Below, piece by piece: positions 8,692 to 19,162 of a stretch of 64,000 bases of DNA (positions are counted from its first letter, which is position 1; each line of letters begins with the position of its first letter). The notes beneath the pieces are model-generated. The model had not been told where the DNA came from. It ran no database searches and saw only the letters and a program-made list of their open reading frames with translations. Position numbers and translations under genes: made by a program. The stretch spans positions 124,001 through 188,000 of the forward strand of contig NZ_OBQD01000001.1 of the NCBI RefSeq assembly GCF_900220975.1, given 5' to 3'. This DNA comes from Rhizobium subbaraonis (lineage in GTDB: Bacteria > Pseudomonadota > Alphaproteobacteria > Rhizobiales > Rhizobiaceae).

Positions 8692-9399
8692 GTGACCGAT
8701 CTGTCCGCCTTCCCGATCACCCAGAAATGGCCCGCGAAAAATCCCGATATCATCCAGCTCTATTCCCTGCCGACGCCGAACGGCGTGAAGGTTTCGATCG
8801 CGCTGGAGGAACTGGGTCTTGCCTACGAGCCGCATCGGGTGGATTTCGGGGGCAACGAGCAGAAGTCGCCTGAATTCGTCTCCCTCAATCCGAACGGCCG
8901 GATTCCGGCCCTGATCGACCCGCACGGCCCGGATGGCAGGCCGATCGGCCTTTTCGAATCAGGTGCGATCCTCTGGTATCTGGCCGAAAAGACCGGAAAG
9001 CTTGTGCCTTCAGACCCGGCGCAGAAATACGAAACGCTGTGCTGGGTGATGTTCCAGATGGGCGGCGTCGGGCCGATGTTTGGCCAGTTCGGCCATTTCT
9101 ACAAGTTCGCCGCCGACAAGGTCGCCAACAATTCCTATCCGATGGAGCGCTACCGCGACGAGGCCAAGCGCCTGCTCGGCGTGCTGGAAGGGCGGCTGCA
9201 GGACCGTCAGTGGATCATGGGCGAGACCTATACGGTCGCCGACATCGCGCTGTTTCCCTGGGTGCGCGGCGCCGATATCTTCTATGGCGGCCGCGACGTG
9301 CTCGGTTACGGCGATTTTCCTGCCGTGATGGGTTGGCTCGAGCGCTGCACGGCCCGCCCTGCCTCGCAGAAGGGCATCGACGTTCCCGCCAAGGAGTGA
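8692..9399 (+). CDS. Glutathione S-transferase family protein, YfcG/YghU-like
   Basis: A 235-residue protein. The GTG at 8692 was chosen because AGGAG lies six bases upstream and the longer frame begins inside a repeat element. The thioredoxin-like N-terminal domain has LYSLPTPNGVKVSIALEE, where the TPNG segment matches the Nu-class (YfcG/YghU) active site rather than a catalytic Tyr/Ser. GRIPALIDP and FESGAILWYLAEKTG form the glutathione site. The helical C-terminal domain has TVADIALFPWV. Nu-class enzymes act as glutathione-dependent disulfide reductases, so a thiol-redox or detoxification role is likely; the substrate is unknown. Confidence 0.88.
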   Translation: MTDLSAFPITQKWPAKNPDIIQLYSLPTPNGVKVSIALEELGLAYEPHRVDFGGNEQKSPEFVSLNPNGRIPALIDPHGPDGRPIGLFESGAILWYLAEKTGKLVPSDPAQKYETLCWVMFQMGGVGPMFGQFGHFYKFAADKVANNSYPMERYRDEAKRLLGVLEGRLQDRQWIMGETYTVADIALFPWVRGADIFYGGRDVLGYGDFPAVMGWLERCTARPASQKGIDVPAKE

Positions 9400-9496
9400 C
9401 GCAGTGAAGCGCCCGGATGGCGCGCATCCGCGTTGACGCGGGCCGTCCCGGCGCGCTACCTCTTTGTGCTAAAGCATCGAGGGCAGGAACATCATC

Positions 9497-10714
9497 GTGA
9501 CGGGAAGATTGGTAGTCGTCGGCGGCGGCCAGGCCGCATTTGCCCTGGTCGCAAAGCTGCGGGCGCTGAAGGATGCGCGACCGATCACGATCGTCAGCGC
9601 CGAGGCGACCCCTCCCTACCAGCGGCCCCCACTATCCAAGAAATATCTGCTCGGCGAGGCCGATCTCGGCCGCCTGCATTTCCGCTCCGAAAGCTGGTAC
9701 CCGGAACACGAGGTCGAACTGCGGCTTTCCACCGAGGTCACCTCGATAGACAGGGCTGCCAAGACGGTGAAGCTCGGCGACGGCTCGACGCTTTCCTATG
9801 ATGTTCTGGCCCTTGCCACCGGCGCAGCCCCCCGCCGCCTCCCGGCCGAAATCGGCGGCGACCTCGACGGCGTCTACACCGTTCGCGACTATCTGGACGC
9901 CGACCGGCTGGGCACCGAGATGTCGGAAGGGCGCCGGGCGCTGATCGTCGGCGGCGGCTATATCGGACTGGAGGCGGCTGCGGTCGCCCGCGGCAGGGGG
10001 CTCGAGGTTACGGTCATCGAGATGGCCGACCGCATCCTACAGCGCGTCGCCTCGCCTGCGACTGCGACGATCCTCAAGGCGATCCACATCGCCCGCGGTG
10101 TCGACATTCGCGAGAAGACCGGCCTCGTCCGGCTGATCGGCGAGGACGGTCGGGTGACGGGCGCGGAGCTTTCCGACGGGTTCGTCCTGCCGGCCGACAT
10201 CGTCATCGTCGGTATCGGCGTCGCGCCGAACGACCGTCTCGCCCGCGAGGCGGGCCTCGAGGTCGCAAACGGCATCGTCGTCGATGAGCATGCGCGCACC
10301 TCCGATCCCTCGATCTTTGCCATGGGTGATTGCGCGGTGCTGCCGTTCGAGGGGAACCGGGTGCGGCTGGAGTCGGTCCAGAACGCGGTCGATCAGGCCG
10401 AAGCCGCCGCCGCCGTCATCGCCGGTGGAACCGAGCCTTACGCGCCAAGACCCTGGTTCTGGTCGGACCAGTATGATGTGAAGCTCCAGATCGCCGGCTT
10501 CTGCATGGGCTACGACGACACGCTCGTCCGGCCCGGCCAGCGCGAAGGCAGCGTCTCCGTGTGGTATTTCCGCCAGGGGCGGTTCATCGCCGTCGACGCG
10601 GTGAACGACGCCAAGGCCTATGTGGTGGGCAAGAAGCTCCTGGAGCAGGGGCGGACGCCCGAGCGGACGGCGCTGGAGGATCCAGCGACGGACCTCAAGA
10701 CGCTGACGCTGTGA
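9497..10714 (+). CDS. FAD-dependent ferredoxin/rubredoxin-type NAD(P)H reductase
   Basis: A 405-residue flavoprotein of the putidaredoxin/rhodocoxin reductase group. The FAD Rossmann motif VVGGGQAAFALVAKL is at the N-terminus, an NAD(P)H-binding motif LIVGGGYIGLEAA lies about residue 152, and the second FAD motif TSDPSIFAMGDC is about residue 270. A reductase C-terminal domain (SDQYDVKLQIAG) follows. The GTG start has GGCAGGA upstream. These proteins feed electrons to a ferredoxin serving a Rieske oxygenase or P450, but no such partner is adjacent, so its redox partner is unknown. Confidence 0.88.
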   Translation: MTGRLVVVGGGQAAFALVAKLRALKDARPITIVSAEATPPYQRPPLSKKYLLGEADLGRLHFRSESWYPEHEVELRLSTEVTSIDRAAKTVKLGDGSTLSYDVLALATGAAPRRLPAEIGGDLDGVYTVRDYLDADRLGTEMSEGRRALIVGGGYIGLEAAAVARGRGLEVTVIEMADRILQRVASPATATILKAIHIARGVDIREKTGLVRLIGEDGRVTGAELSDGFVLPADIVIVGIGVAPNDRLAREAGLEVANGIVVDEHARTSDPSIFAMGDCAVLPFEGNRVRLESVQNAVDQAEAAAAVIAGGTEPYAPRPWFWSDQYDVKLQIAGFCMGYDDTLVRPGQREGSVSVWYFRQGRFIAVDAVNDAKAYVVGKKLLEQGRTPERTALEDPATDLKTLTL

Positions 10715-10865
10715 CGCCGCCCTGTTCCTGCGGAGCGCCTGTTTCAGGTATGTTAAGCATCTTCACGTTGCGTGAGAGCGTTGGGGCGCCGGCAGGCCGC
10801 CAATTCATGCATTCTTCAGCTTTCTCCGGCTGAGTGCGGACAAATCGCACTCAAACGGACTTCCC

Positions 10866-13646
10866 ATGTTGCGCATCGTTACCTGCCTGACCGTGGAACA
10901 TGATCTGCGGCTGGTTCTTCTTGCTGCTGTCGTCTGTTTTCTCTCCTGCTACACCGCCATTTCGCTGATCCAGCGTGCCAGATCCGCGGAAGGGAACGGT
11001 CGCGCCCTGTGGCTGTGCGTCGCCGGCGTTGCCAGCGGCTTCGGCATCTGGACGACGCATTTCATCGCGATCCTGGCCTATGACCCCGGCGTGGTCTTCG
11101 GTTATGGCATGGAACTGACCCTGGTGTCGCTTCTGGTCGCGATCGCATTGACCGGCTTCGGCGCGGCTCTGGCCACCTATCTCTCCGGAAGCACTGCCGC
11201 GGTCGCCGGTGGTATCGTTGTCGCGGCGGGCATTAGCGCGATGCACTATCTGGGCATGGCTGCGCTGGAGTTGCCGGGACAAATCGAATGGGATCCGGTC
11301 CTGATCGCCGCTTCGCTGATGGCGGGCGCTTTCTTCTGCGGCGCTTCGTTTGCGCAATTGGAGCGTCGAGCGGGTGCTGCCGCTCGCCTCGGCGCCGGCC
11401 TCCTGATGACGCTCGGCGTGGTCTCGCTGCATTTCGTGGGCATGGCATCGGTGACCGTCGTGCCCGGACCGATGACAGTGGACGACACTGCGATCCTCTC
11501 GCCGGATCTGATGGCGCTGCTGATGGCGCTCGTCGCCCTGTCTCTGCTGTCGATCGGGCTGATCGCGGCCGTTTTTGCCAGAAAGGCGGAATCGGTCGCC
11601 ACCGAAAGCATGCGGCAGTTCGCAATGCTGGTTCAGGGCGTCTCCGACTACGCCATCTACATGCTCGATCCGGAGGGCGTGGTTTCAAACTGGAATGCCG
11701 GCGCCGAACGCAACAAGGGCTACAAGGCGCACGAGATCGTCGGCCGCCATTTTTCGCAGTTCTATGGCGAGGAAGATCGCAAGGCCGGTGCGCCCGGCTT
11801 TGCCCTGGAAAGTGCCCGCCAACACGGCAAGTACGAAGCCGAGGGCTGGCGTTATCGCAAGGATGGATCGCGCTTCTGGGCCAACGTCGTCATCGACGCC
11901 ATCCACGATGAGAGCGGCACCCTTGTCGGCTTCGCCAAGATCACCAAGGACGTGACGAAGGAGAAAGCCGACGCCGATCGCATCGCCGAGGTCAGCCGGA
12001 ATCTCGATCTGGCCCTGGAGAACATGTCGCAGGGGCTGTGCCTGTTCGACAGCGAGGAGCGGCTGGTCCTGTCCAACTACCGGTGCGCCGAACTCCTGAG
12101 CCTGCCAGGCCGCATGAATGTCGGCCTCAGCTTCCGCGAGCTTGTCGACGCTGCGCACTCCGCAGCCTCCGAGCTGCCCGAGGTCTGGCTGCTGAAGGCG
12201 CCCGAGTTCTATGCGCGGCACCGCAACATCGTCCGCGAGGGCGGCGGCGCGATCGTCGAGACACTTCCAGGCGGAATGTCGGTTCAGGTCAAGTATCGCA
12301 CCTTGCCGGACGGCGGCTGGGTCGCCACCTTCGAGGACATCTCCGAGCGCCTGCGCAACGAGGAGCAAATCGCCCACATGGCCCGGCATGACGGCCTGAC
12401 GGGACTGCCGAACCGCGCGCATTTCAACGACATCCTGGCGGCGGCCATCGAGCATGCCGGACGTTCGGGCGGAAAGGTCGCGACGATCGGCATTGACCTC
12501 GACAAGTTCAAGGAGATCAACGACACGCGTGGACATGCGGCGGGCGATCAAGTGCTGGTCACGCTGGCGGAGCGCATGCGCGCCTGCCTCGGGCCGGATG
12601 AGAACGTCGCGCGCTTCGGCGGCGACGAGTTCGCCGCCTGCAAGCGGTATGACGATATCGCCGATCTCAACGGCTTCATTCAGCGGCTGGAGCGCTGCCT
12701 TCAGGCCGAGGTCGTGATCGACGGCTACGAACTGAAGCCGGGCGCAAGCCTCGGTGTTGCGATCTATCCGCAGGACGCGGACAATCCTGAGGTGCTGCTG
12801 AACAACGCCGATCTGGCGATGTATCGTGCCAAGGACGCGCTGACGCAGACGGTCTGCTATTACGAAGTGTCCATGGACGAAGTCGCCCGCGATCGCCGGG
12901 GCATCGCCAAGGATCTGTGGCTGGCCATCGAGCGTGACGAACTCTACCTGCACTATCAGGTCCAGAAGGCTGTCGACAGCGGTTCGGTCACCGGCCTGGA
13001 GGTGCTTCTCCGCTGGCGGCATCCGGATCGGGGCATGGTCTCGCCTGCGGAGTTCATTCCGATCGCGGAGGAATGCGGTGCGATCCTTCCGATCGGCGAA
13101 TGGGTCCTGCGGGAGGCCTGCCGGGAGGCGGCGAGCTGGCAGGAGCCGCACCGGATCGCGGTCAACCTTTCGCCGGTGCAACTGACCAATGCGGATGTGG
13201 CCGGCCTGGTCGGTCGCGTGCTTGAGGAGACCGGTCTGGACCCGACCCGGCTGGAGCTGGAGATCACCGAATCGACGATCATCGGCGACAAGGAGCGCGC
13301 GCTGCGTGCGCTACGCCAGATCAAGGCGCTCGGCGTCACCATCGCGATTGACGATTTCGGCACGGGCTATTCATCGCTGGAAACGCTGCGCTCGTTCCCC
13401 TTCGACAAGATCAAGCTCGACCGCAGCTTCATGAGCGAGGTGGAGCAGAGCGCACAGGCAAAGGCGATCCTGCGCGCGATCGTGGCCCTCGGACAGACCC
13501 TCTCCGTGCCTGTGCTGGCGGAGGGCGTCGAAACGAGGGAGCAGCTCGATATCCTGGTGCTGGAAGGCTGCGACGAGGCGCAGGGCTATTTCCTCGGCCG
13601 CCCCGGCCCGGTAGGCGAGGGTACTGCGCGGAAGGATGCCGCCTGA
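10866..13646 (+). CDS. MHYT-PAS-GGDEF-EAL membrane cyclic-di-GMP signalling protein
   Basis: A 926-residue protein. The N-terminal seven-helix MHYT sensor (about 1-245) shows its three repeats as THFIAIL, MHYLGMAAL and LHFVGMASV; in this family these are thought to bind metal and sense a diatomic gas or redox state. A PAS domain (about 255-365) and a second PAS-like domain (about 375-495) follow. A GGDEF domain has an intact RFGGDEF about residue 585 but no RxxD inhibitory site. The EAL domain is written EVL (LEVLLRWRHP), with ELEITES and DDFGTGYSS intact. Both synthesis and hydrolysis of c-di-GMP look possible. It stands alone, without an operon partner. Confidence 0.92.
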   Translation: MLRIVTCLTVEHDLRLVLLAAVVCFLSCYTAISLIQRARSAEGNGRALWLCVAGVASGFGIWTTHFIAILAYDPGVVFGYGMELTLVSLLVAIALTGFGAALATYLSGSTAAVAGGIVVAAGISAMHYLGMAALELPGQIEWDPVLIAASLMAGAFFCGASFAQLERRAGAAARLGAGLLMTLGVVSLHFVGMASVTVVPGPMTVDDTAILSPDLMALLMALVALSLLSIGLIAAVFARKAESVATESMRQFAMLVQGVSDYAIYMLDPEGVVSNWNAGAERNKGYKAHEIVGRHFSQFYGEEDRKAGAPGFALESARQHGKYEAEGWRYRKDGSRFWANVVIDAIHDESGTLVGFAKITKDVTKEKADADRIAEVSRNLDLALENMSQGLCLFDSEERLVLSNYRCAELLSLPGRMNVGLSFRELVDAAHSAASELPEVWLLKAPEFYARHRNIVREGGGAIVETLPGGMSVQVKYRTLPDGGWVATFEDISERLRNEEQIAHMARHDGLTGLPNRAHFNDILAAAIEHAGRSGGKVATIGIDLDKFKEINDTRGHAAGDQVLVTLAERMRACLGPDENVARFGGDEFAACKRYDDIADLNGFIQRLERCLQAEVVIDGYELKPGASLGVAIYPQDADNPEVLLNNADLAMYRAKDALTQTVCYYEVSMDEVARDRRGIAKDLWLAIERDELYLHYQVQKAVDSGSVTGLEVLLRWRHPDRGMVSPAEFIPIAEECGAILPIGEWVLREACREAASWQEPHRIAVNLSPVQLTNADVAGLVGRVLEETGLDPTRLELEITESTIIGDKERALRALRQIKALGVTIAIDDFGTGYSSLETLRSFPFDKIKLDRSFMSEVEQSAQAKAILRAIVALGQTLSVPVLAEGVETREQLDILVLEGCDEAQGYFLGRPGPVGEGTARKDAA

Positions 13647-13703
13647 CAGGCCAAGCCGCTTCCACTCCGGCACCTGTGTGATGCCGGGCGCGGAGACAAG
13701 GCG

Positions 13704-14306
13704 CTACTGAGCCGGCGAGATCCCGTGCCCGTTTTCCACATGGAAGCGGGGAAAGATGAAGACGCCGATGATTGCGCCGGCGTATCGCTGTTCCAGCCCT
13801 GTCGATTCCCCGACGCACAACACCGGTTGGCGCCGGATGCCGTCGATCTCGATGGTGGTGGAGAAGCAGAAGGACGAGGAAACCGTGGCCGCCTGCTCGA
13901 AGAGCTCCAGCACATGGTTGCGATCCTGCAGGGTGTAACAGCGGACGAGATTGAGCAGGCCGCAGCTGCGCTGCTCCAGCCGGTGCATGCGCGCCGCCCG
14001 CTCGCCAAGCTGAAAAAGCCCGTTAGAGAGGTCGCCCGTCCAGCGCTCGATGGCGCAGTACTGCGTCAGGAGTTCGTTGTCGGGTGAATCGAACGCGATG
14101 GTTCCCGTTACAAGCGGCGCAACGAAGGCAGTCTTGGCAATTTTGAACACGTTGAACCCCAGCCGGTCAGCGACATCGCGCCCCGTGCCGGTGCGCCGAT
14201 ATCGGCATTCCTCGCCCCCCAAAAGACTGACCGGGAAGGTGCGGCTTCTCCGGTCTAGCCAAACTCGATCGATGTCTGCGCAGTTGTTTTTATTGTTCGC
14301 TCGCAA
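13704..14306 (-). CDS. PAS_5-like domain protein, N-terminus uncertain
   Basis: About 200 residues. The part GGEECRYRRTGTG through RDVADRLG resembles the PAS_5 family (single PAS-fold proteins common in Alphaproteobacteria). The only start in frame is a TTG at 14306, and an in-frame stop lies about 30 bases further upstream. The usual YW..LRG lead-in of PAS_5 proteins is missing, so the 5' end may be clipped or frameshifted. The rest (GIRRQPVLCVGES, GVFIFPRFHVENG) looks like a folded C-terminal half. It may be a decayed sensor or a real short protein. It is convergent with the MHYT gene. Confidence 0.5.
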   Translation of the reverse strand: MRANNKNNCADIDRVWLDRRSRTFPVSLLGGEECRYRRTGTGRDVADRLGFNVFKIAKTAFVAPLVTGTIAFDSPDNELLTQYCAIERWTGDLSNGLFQLGERAARMHRLEQRSCGLLNLVRCYTLQDRNHVLELFEQAATVSSSFCFSTTIEIDGIRRQPVLCVGESTGLEQRYAGAIIGVFIFPRFHVENGHGISPAQ

Positions 14307-14542
14307 ACGCCAACGAACCTTGTTTTGTCACGTGCCGACATCCGGAATGATGTGCTTCCGCTGATATGAAAGGACATGCCGATCTTCGGACGTCATAACC
14401 ACGTCCTGGCTCGTGCCGTCAGAATGCCCCCAGCGTCAGTCCAGCTTCGCTGCAGGTTCTATACCGGCTTGAATGCAACCGGCAATGGGCCATCGGCAAA
14501 AAATGTAATGGTTTAAGTGATTTCGCGCCGGACGGCGGTGGC
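14307..14542. other. Intergenic region with no recognised gene
   Basis: Between the TTG start of the PAS_5-like gene and the groEL terminator. Base composition is lower in GC than the flanks. Only short unsupported frames occur, including a 61-codon minus-strand frame overlapping the groEL terminator. It may hold the promoter of the PAS_5-like gene; I cannot assign boxes. Confidence 0.4.
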
Positions 14543-14574
14543 AAAAAACAGAAAGGGCGGCCCGAAGGCCGCCC
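14543..14574 (-). terminator. groEL intrinsic terminator
   Basis: On the minus strand: GGGCGGCC, loop TTCG, GGCCGCCC, then TTTCTGTTTTTT. Stem, tetraloop and U-tract are all ideal; it lies about 30 bases after the groEL stop. Confidence 0.9.
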
Positions 14575-14604
14575 GATCCGCATGCAGTTTAGACTTTCGT
14601 CCAA

Positions 14605-16266
<1,662 letters not shown>

Positions 16267-16301
16267 TCAGCGATAAATCGGAAAAGAAGGTATCGGCAGG
16301 A

Positions 16302-16598
16302 TCAGCCGATGATGCCCATGATGTCGGCTTCCTTCATGATCAGAAGGTCTTCGCCGTTGAGCTTGACTTCGGTGCCCGACCACTTGCCGAACAGGACGCG
16401 GTCGCCGACCTTGACGTCGAGAGCGACGATCTTGCCGCTTTCGTCACGGGCGCCGGAGCCGACAGCGACGATCTCGCCTTCCTGCGGCTTTTCCTTCGCG
16501 GTGTCCGGAATGATGATGCCGCCCTTGGTCTTTTCCTCGGACTCGACGCGACGTACGACGACGCGGTCGTGGAGCGGACGGAAGTTGGTGCTTGCCAT
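16302..16598 (-). CDS. groES: Co-chaperonin GroES (10 kDa)
   Basis: A 98-residue GroES. It begins [20 protein letters not shown] and contains the mobile-loop region [20 protein letters not shown] and the C-terminal [14 protein letters not shown]. It caps the GroEL ring. First gene of the groESL operon, preceded by a CIRCE operator and a heat-shock-like promoter. Confidence 0.98.
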   Translation of the reverse strand: MASTNFRPLHDRVVVRRVESEEKTKGGIIIPDTAKEKPQEGEIVAVGSGARDESGKIVALDVKVGDRVLFGKWSGTEVKLNGEDLLIMKEADIMGIIG

Positions 16599-16657
16599 TG
16601 TCTAATCCCTCGATCAAATGACATTTCCGGATCGGGAGCCGACCCGTTGGATGGGTG

Positions 16658-16684
16658 TTAGCACTCGTCGTTAGTGAGTGCTAG
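16658..16684 (-). promoter_or_regulatory. CIRCE operator (HrcA binding site)
   Basis: TTAGCACTC, nine bases, GAGTGCTAG: the CIRCE consensus with a single mismatch in the last base. It lies between the promoter and groES, in the expected position of the mRNA leader, so the HrcA repressor should control groESL. Confidence 0.95.
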
Positions 16685-16692
16685 CGGCTCCG

Positions 16693-16721
16693 AGATAGGC
16701 TTGGGTCCGGATGGAGTCAAG
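16693..16721 (-). promoter_or_regulatory. Heat-shock-type promoter of groESL
   Basis: On the minus strand: CTTGAC, 16 bases, CCTATCT, just upstream of CIRCE. This fits the alphaproteobacterial RpoH consensus (CTTG near -35 and CYTAT near -10) and partly the housekeeping one. Dual control by RpoH and HrcA is therefore likely. Confidence 0.7.
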
Positions 16722-16756
16722 AATTGGCTCTCAAAAAAGTTGGTCACCCCGATCGA

Positions 16757-16785
16757 TTGACTTGATTGGTGGGATTATGTTTAAC
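16757..16785 (+). promoter_or_regulatory. Candidate promoter of the chromate resistance pair
   Basis: TTGACT, 17-base spacer, TTTAAC (4 of 6 to the -10 consensus), about 80 bases upstream of the ChrB-like start. It is divergent from the groES promoter. I see no clear dyad operator. Confidence 0.45.
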
Positions 16786-16864
16786 AGTGGCATGGGGTTT
16801 GCGAATGCCCCACGAGGCGCCATGCCGAACTTCGCGTCCTTTAATATCCACAGAGGGACGTATC

Positions 16865-17698
16865 ATGGCCTCCTATAACGCAATATCTCCGGACAAACTC
16901 GCGCGACTGATCGGTACGCCGAAAGCGCCTGTTATCATCGATGTGCGCGACGACGATGATTTCGCCGCCGCGCCCTCCCTGTTGCCATCGTCAATCCGCA
17001 AAGGTCACGCCGATGTCGAGGCCTGGGCCGCGGCCTATCGCGATCGTTGCGTGGTCGTTGCCTGCCAACGGGGGCTGAAGCTCAGCGAAGGCGTTGCCGC
17101 CTTCCTGCGTCTAGCCGGTGCACAGGCCGAAATCCTCGAAGGCGGCTTTGCCGCATGGCAGGAGGCTTCCCTGCCGCTCGTTCCCGTCAAGAGCCTGCCG
17201 CAAGAACGAGCGATCGGCGGCACGCTCTGGGTCACGCGTTCGCGTCCGAAGATCGACCGGATCGCCTGCCCCTGGCTGATCCGGCGGTTCGTCGATCCCG
17301 CGGCAAGATTTCTCTTCGTCGCGCCTTCGGAAGTGGGGGCGGTAGCCGAGCGGTTCGCCGCAACCCCCTTCGATGTGGAGGGCGTGTTCTGGAGCCATCG
17401 CGGCGAGCTGTGCAGTTTCGACTTGATGGTGGATGAATTCGGACTGGAATTTCCTGCGCTGAAGAACGTTGCCAGGATCGTGCGTGGTGCAGACACCAAC
17501 CGGCCCGATCTCGCGCCGCAGGCGGCGGGTCTGCTTGCGATCTCGCTCGGCTTGTCACGCACGTATGCCGATGACCTCGAACAACTCGAGGTGGGCATGC
17601 TCGTCTATGATGCGCTCTACCGTTGGGCGCGCGATGCCACCGACGAAAAGCACGACTGGGTCTCGCACACGCCGCGCAAGAGGGACGACCGTGGATAA
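16865..17698 (+). CDS. Rhodanese-ChrB fusion, chromate resistance protein
   Basis: A 277-residue protein. The start at 16865 is preferred (GAGGGA upstream) over an extension starting at 16766. Residues about 5-105 form a rhodanese domain: VIIDVRDDDDF, active-site loop ACQRGLKLSEG with Cys about residue 66, and EGGFAAWQEA. Residues about 120-250 are a Chrome_Resist (ChrB C-terminal) domain with SRPKIDRIACPWLIRRF and FWSHRGELCSFDLM. ChrB proteins regulate chrA or act as chromate sensors. This protein lacks the N-terminal ChrB DNA-binding part and has a sulfurtransferase domain instead, so it may be an enzyme or redox sensor rather than a repressor. Its stop overlaps the chrA start by 8 bases. 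Confidence 0.85.
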   Translation: MASYNAISPDKLARLIGTPKAPVIIDVRDDDDFAAAPSLLPSSIRKGHADVEAWAAAYRDRCVVVACQRGLKLSEGVAAFLRLAGAQAEILEGGFAAWQEASLPLVPVKSLPQERAIGGTLWVTRSRPKIDRIACPWLIRRFVDPAARFLFVAPSEVGAVAERFAATPFDVEGVFWSHRGELCSFDLMVDEFGLEFPALKNVARIVRGADTNRPDLAPQAAGLLAISLGLSRTYADDLEQLEVGMLVYDALYRWARDATDEKHDWVSHTPRKRDDRG

Positions 17699-19070
17699 GC
17701 CCGCGCTTTCCGGCGGCGCCGAAGTTTCGGCGCCGCCGCATCCGTCCTTTCGCGAGGCGCTCGGCGTCTGGATCCGCATCGGTCTCCTGAGCTTCGGCGG
17801 TCCGGCCGGCCAGATCGCGCTGATGCACAAGGAACTGGTCGAAGATCGGCGGTGGATCTCGGAGAGCCGGTTTCTGCATGCGCTGAATTACTGCATGCTG
17901 CTGCCAGGGCCCGAGGCCCAGCAACTGGCGACCTATATCGGCTGGCTCCTGCACGGCACGCGCGGCGGCATCGTCGCGGGAACGCTGTTCGTGCTGCCGG
18001 GTTTTCTCGTCATGTGTGCGCTGTCGGCGGCCTACGCGCTTTTCCAGCGCACCGACTGGCTGCCAAATCTCTTCTTCGGCCTGAAGGCTGCGGTGCTGGC
18101 CATCGTCCTCGAGGCGCTGCTCCGGGTTGCAGGCCGCGCGCTGAAGACGCCGTTCGCGCGCTTTCTGGCAGCGCTCGCCTTCGTCTGCCTCTTCTTTCTG
18201 GCACTGCCGTTTCCGTTGGTTATCGCTGTCGCGGGCATCGCCGGCTACCTTGCCGCGCGGTCGTCCCCAGACCTCCTGCAACCGCCGGCCGGCCACAGGG
18301 CGCATGCGCCAGACAAGCCCTCTGTGATCGGAGACGCGTTTGCTGACAGGCGGCGTAGCCTCGGGGCATCGCTCGGTATAATCATTGTCGGCGCCCTGCT
18401 CTGGGCAGCACCCTTCGCACTTCTGCCGCTGCTTCCCTCAGGCCCCGGCGCTTTCGCCGCGATCGGCGTCTTCTTCTCCAAGATGGCGGTGGTGACATTC
18501 GGCGGCGCCTATGCCGTGCTGGCCTATGTCGCCCAGCAGGCCGTCGATAGCTATCAATGGCTGAAGCCCGGCGAGATGCTGGACGGCCTGGCGCTGGCCG
18601 AGACGACGCCGGGACCGCTGGTCCTCGTACTCTCCTTCGTCGGCTTCCTTGCAGCCTTTCGGGATACCGGTGGCCTCGATCCCCTCGTTGCCGGCCTGCT
18701 CGGGGCGTTCCTGACGACGTGGGTCACGTTCGTCCCCTGCTTCCTCTGGATATTCCTCGGCGCTCCCCATGTAGAACGCCTACGGGCGAATACGGCCCTC
18801 TCGGGCGCGCTCGCCGCGATCTCCGCCGCCGTGGTCGGCGTCATCCTCAATCTGGCAGTCTGGTTCGGCCTTCACGTCCTCTTCCGGCAGGTCGGCACGC
18901 TAAATGCCGGTCCGGTCTCGATGGCGTGGCCCGACCCGTCGTCGCTTGACGTGTGGGCGTTGTTGTTGACGGCAGCCGCGGCGTTCCTGCTGTTCCGCCT
19001 CAAGCTCGGCATCGTCTATACGCTGCTGGCATGCGCCGTCGCCGGTTTTGTGCTGAGCGCTGTCATTTAG
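17691..19070 (+). CDS. chrA: Chromate efflux transporter
   Basis: A 459-residue inner-membrane transporter with two homologous halves (long-chain CHR). The N-half opens FREALGVWIRIGLLSFGGPA and MLLPGPEAQQLATYIGW. The C-half repeats FFSKMAVVTFGGAYAVLAYV and LAETTPGPLVLVLSFVGF. It exports chromate, probably by proton antiport. The GTG start, overlapping the stop of the rhodanese-ChrB gene, implies translational coupling. Homologues also move other oxyanions, but the ChrB-type partner makes chromate the best call. Confidence 0.92.
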   Translation: MDKPALSGGAEVSAPPHPSFREALGVWIRIGLLSFGGPAGQIALMHKELVEDRRWISESRFLHALNYCMLLPGPEAQQLATYIGWLLHGTRGGIVAGTLFVLPGFLVMCALSAAYALFQRTDWLPNLFFGLKAAVLAIVLEALLRVAGRALKTPFARFLAALAFVCLFFLALPFPLVIAVAGIAGYLAARSSPDLLQPPAGHRAHAPDKPSVIGDAFADRRRSLGASLGIIIVGALLWAAPFALLPLLPSGPGAFAAIGVFFSKMAVVTFGGAYAVLAYVAQQAVDSYQWLKPGEMLDGLALAETTPGPLVLVLSFVGFLAAFRDTGGLDPLVAGLLGAFLTTWVTFVPCFLWIFLGAPHVERLRANTALSGALAAISAAVVGVILNLAVWFGLHVLFRQVGTLNAGPVSMAWPDPSSLDVWALLLTAAAAFLLFRLKLGIVYTLLACAVAGFVLSAVI

Positions 19071-19162
19071 GCCACGGCCCGGCAAAATTCGGCCGAGGCC
19101 CTTGTTTTCTCTTTCCGGCTTTGCGATGTCAGCCGGGCTCTGAAAAGCATCGGAATATCAGC

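Noticed and set aside
14419..14604. 61-codon minus-strand frame next to groEL
   Set aside because: It overlaps the groEL terminator and has low-complexity Pro/Ser/Arg content.
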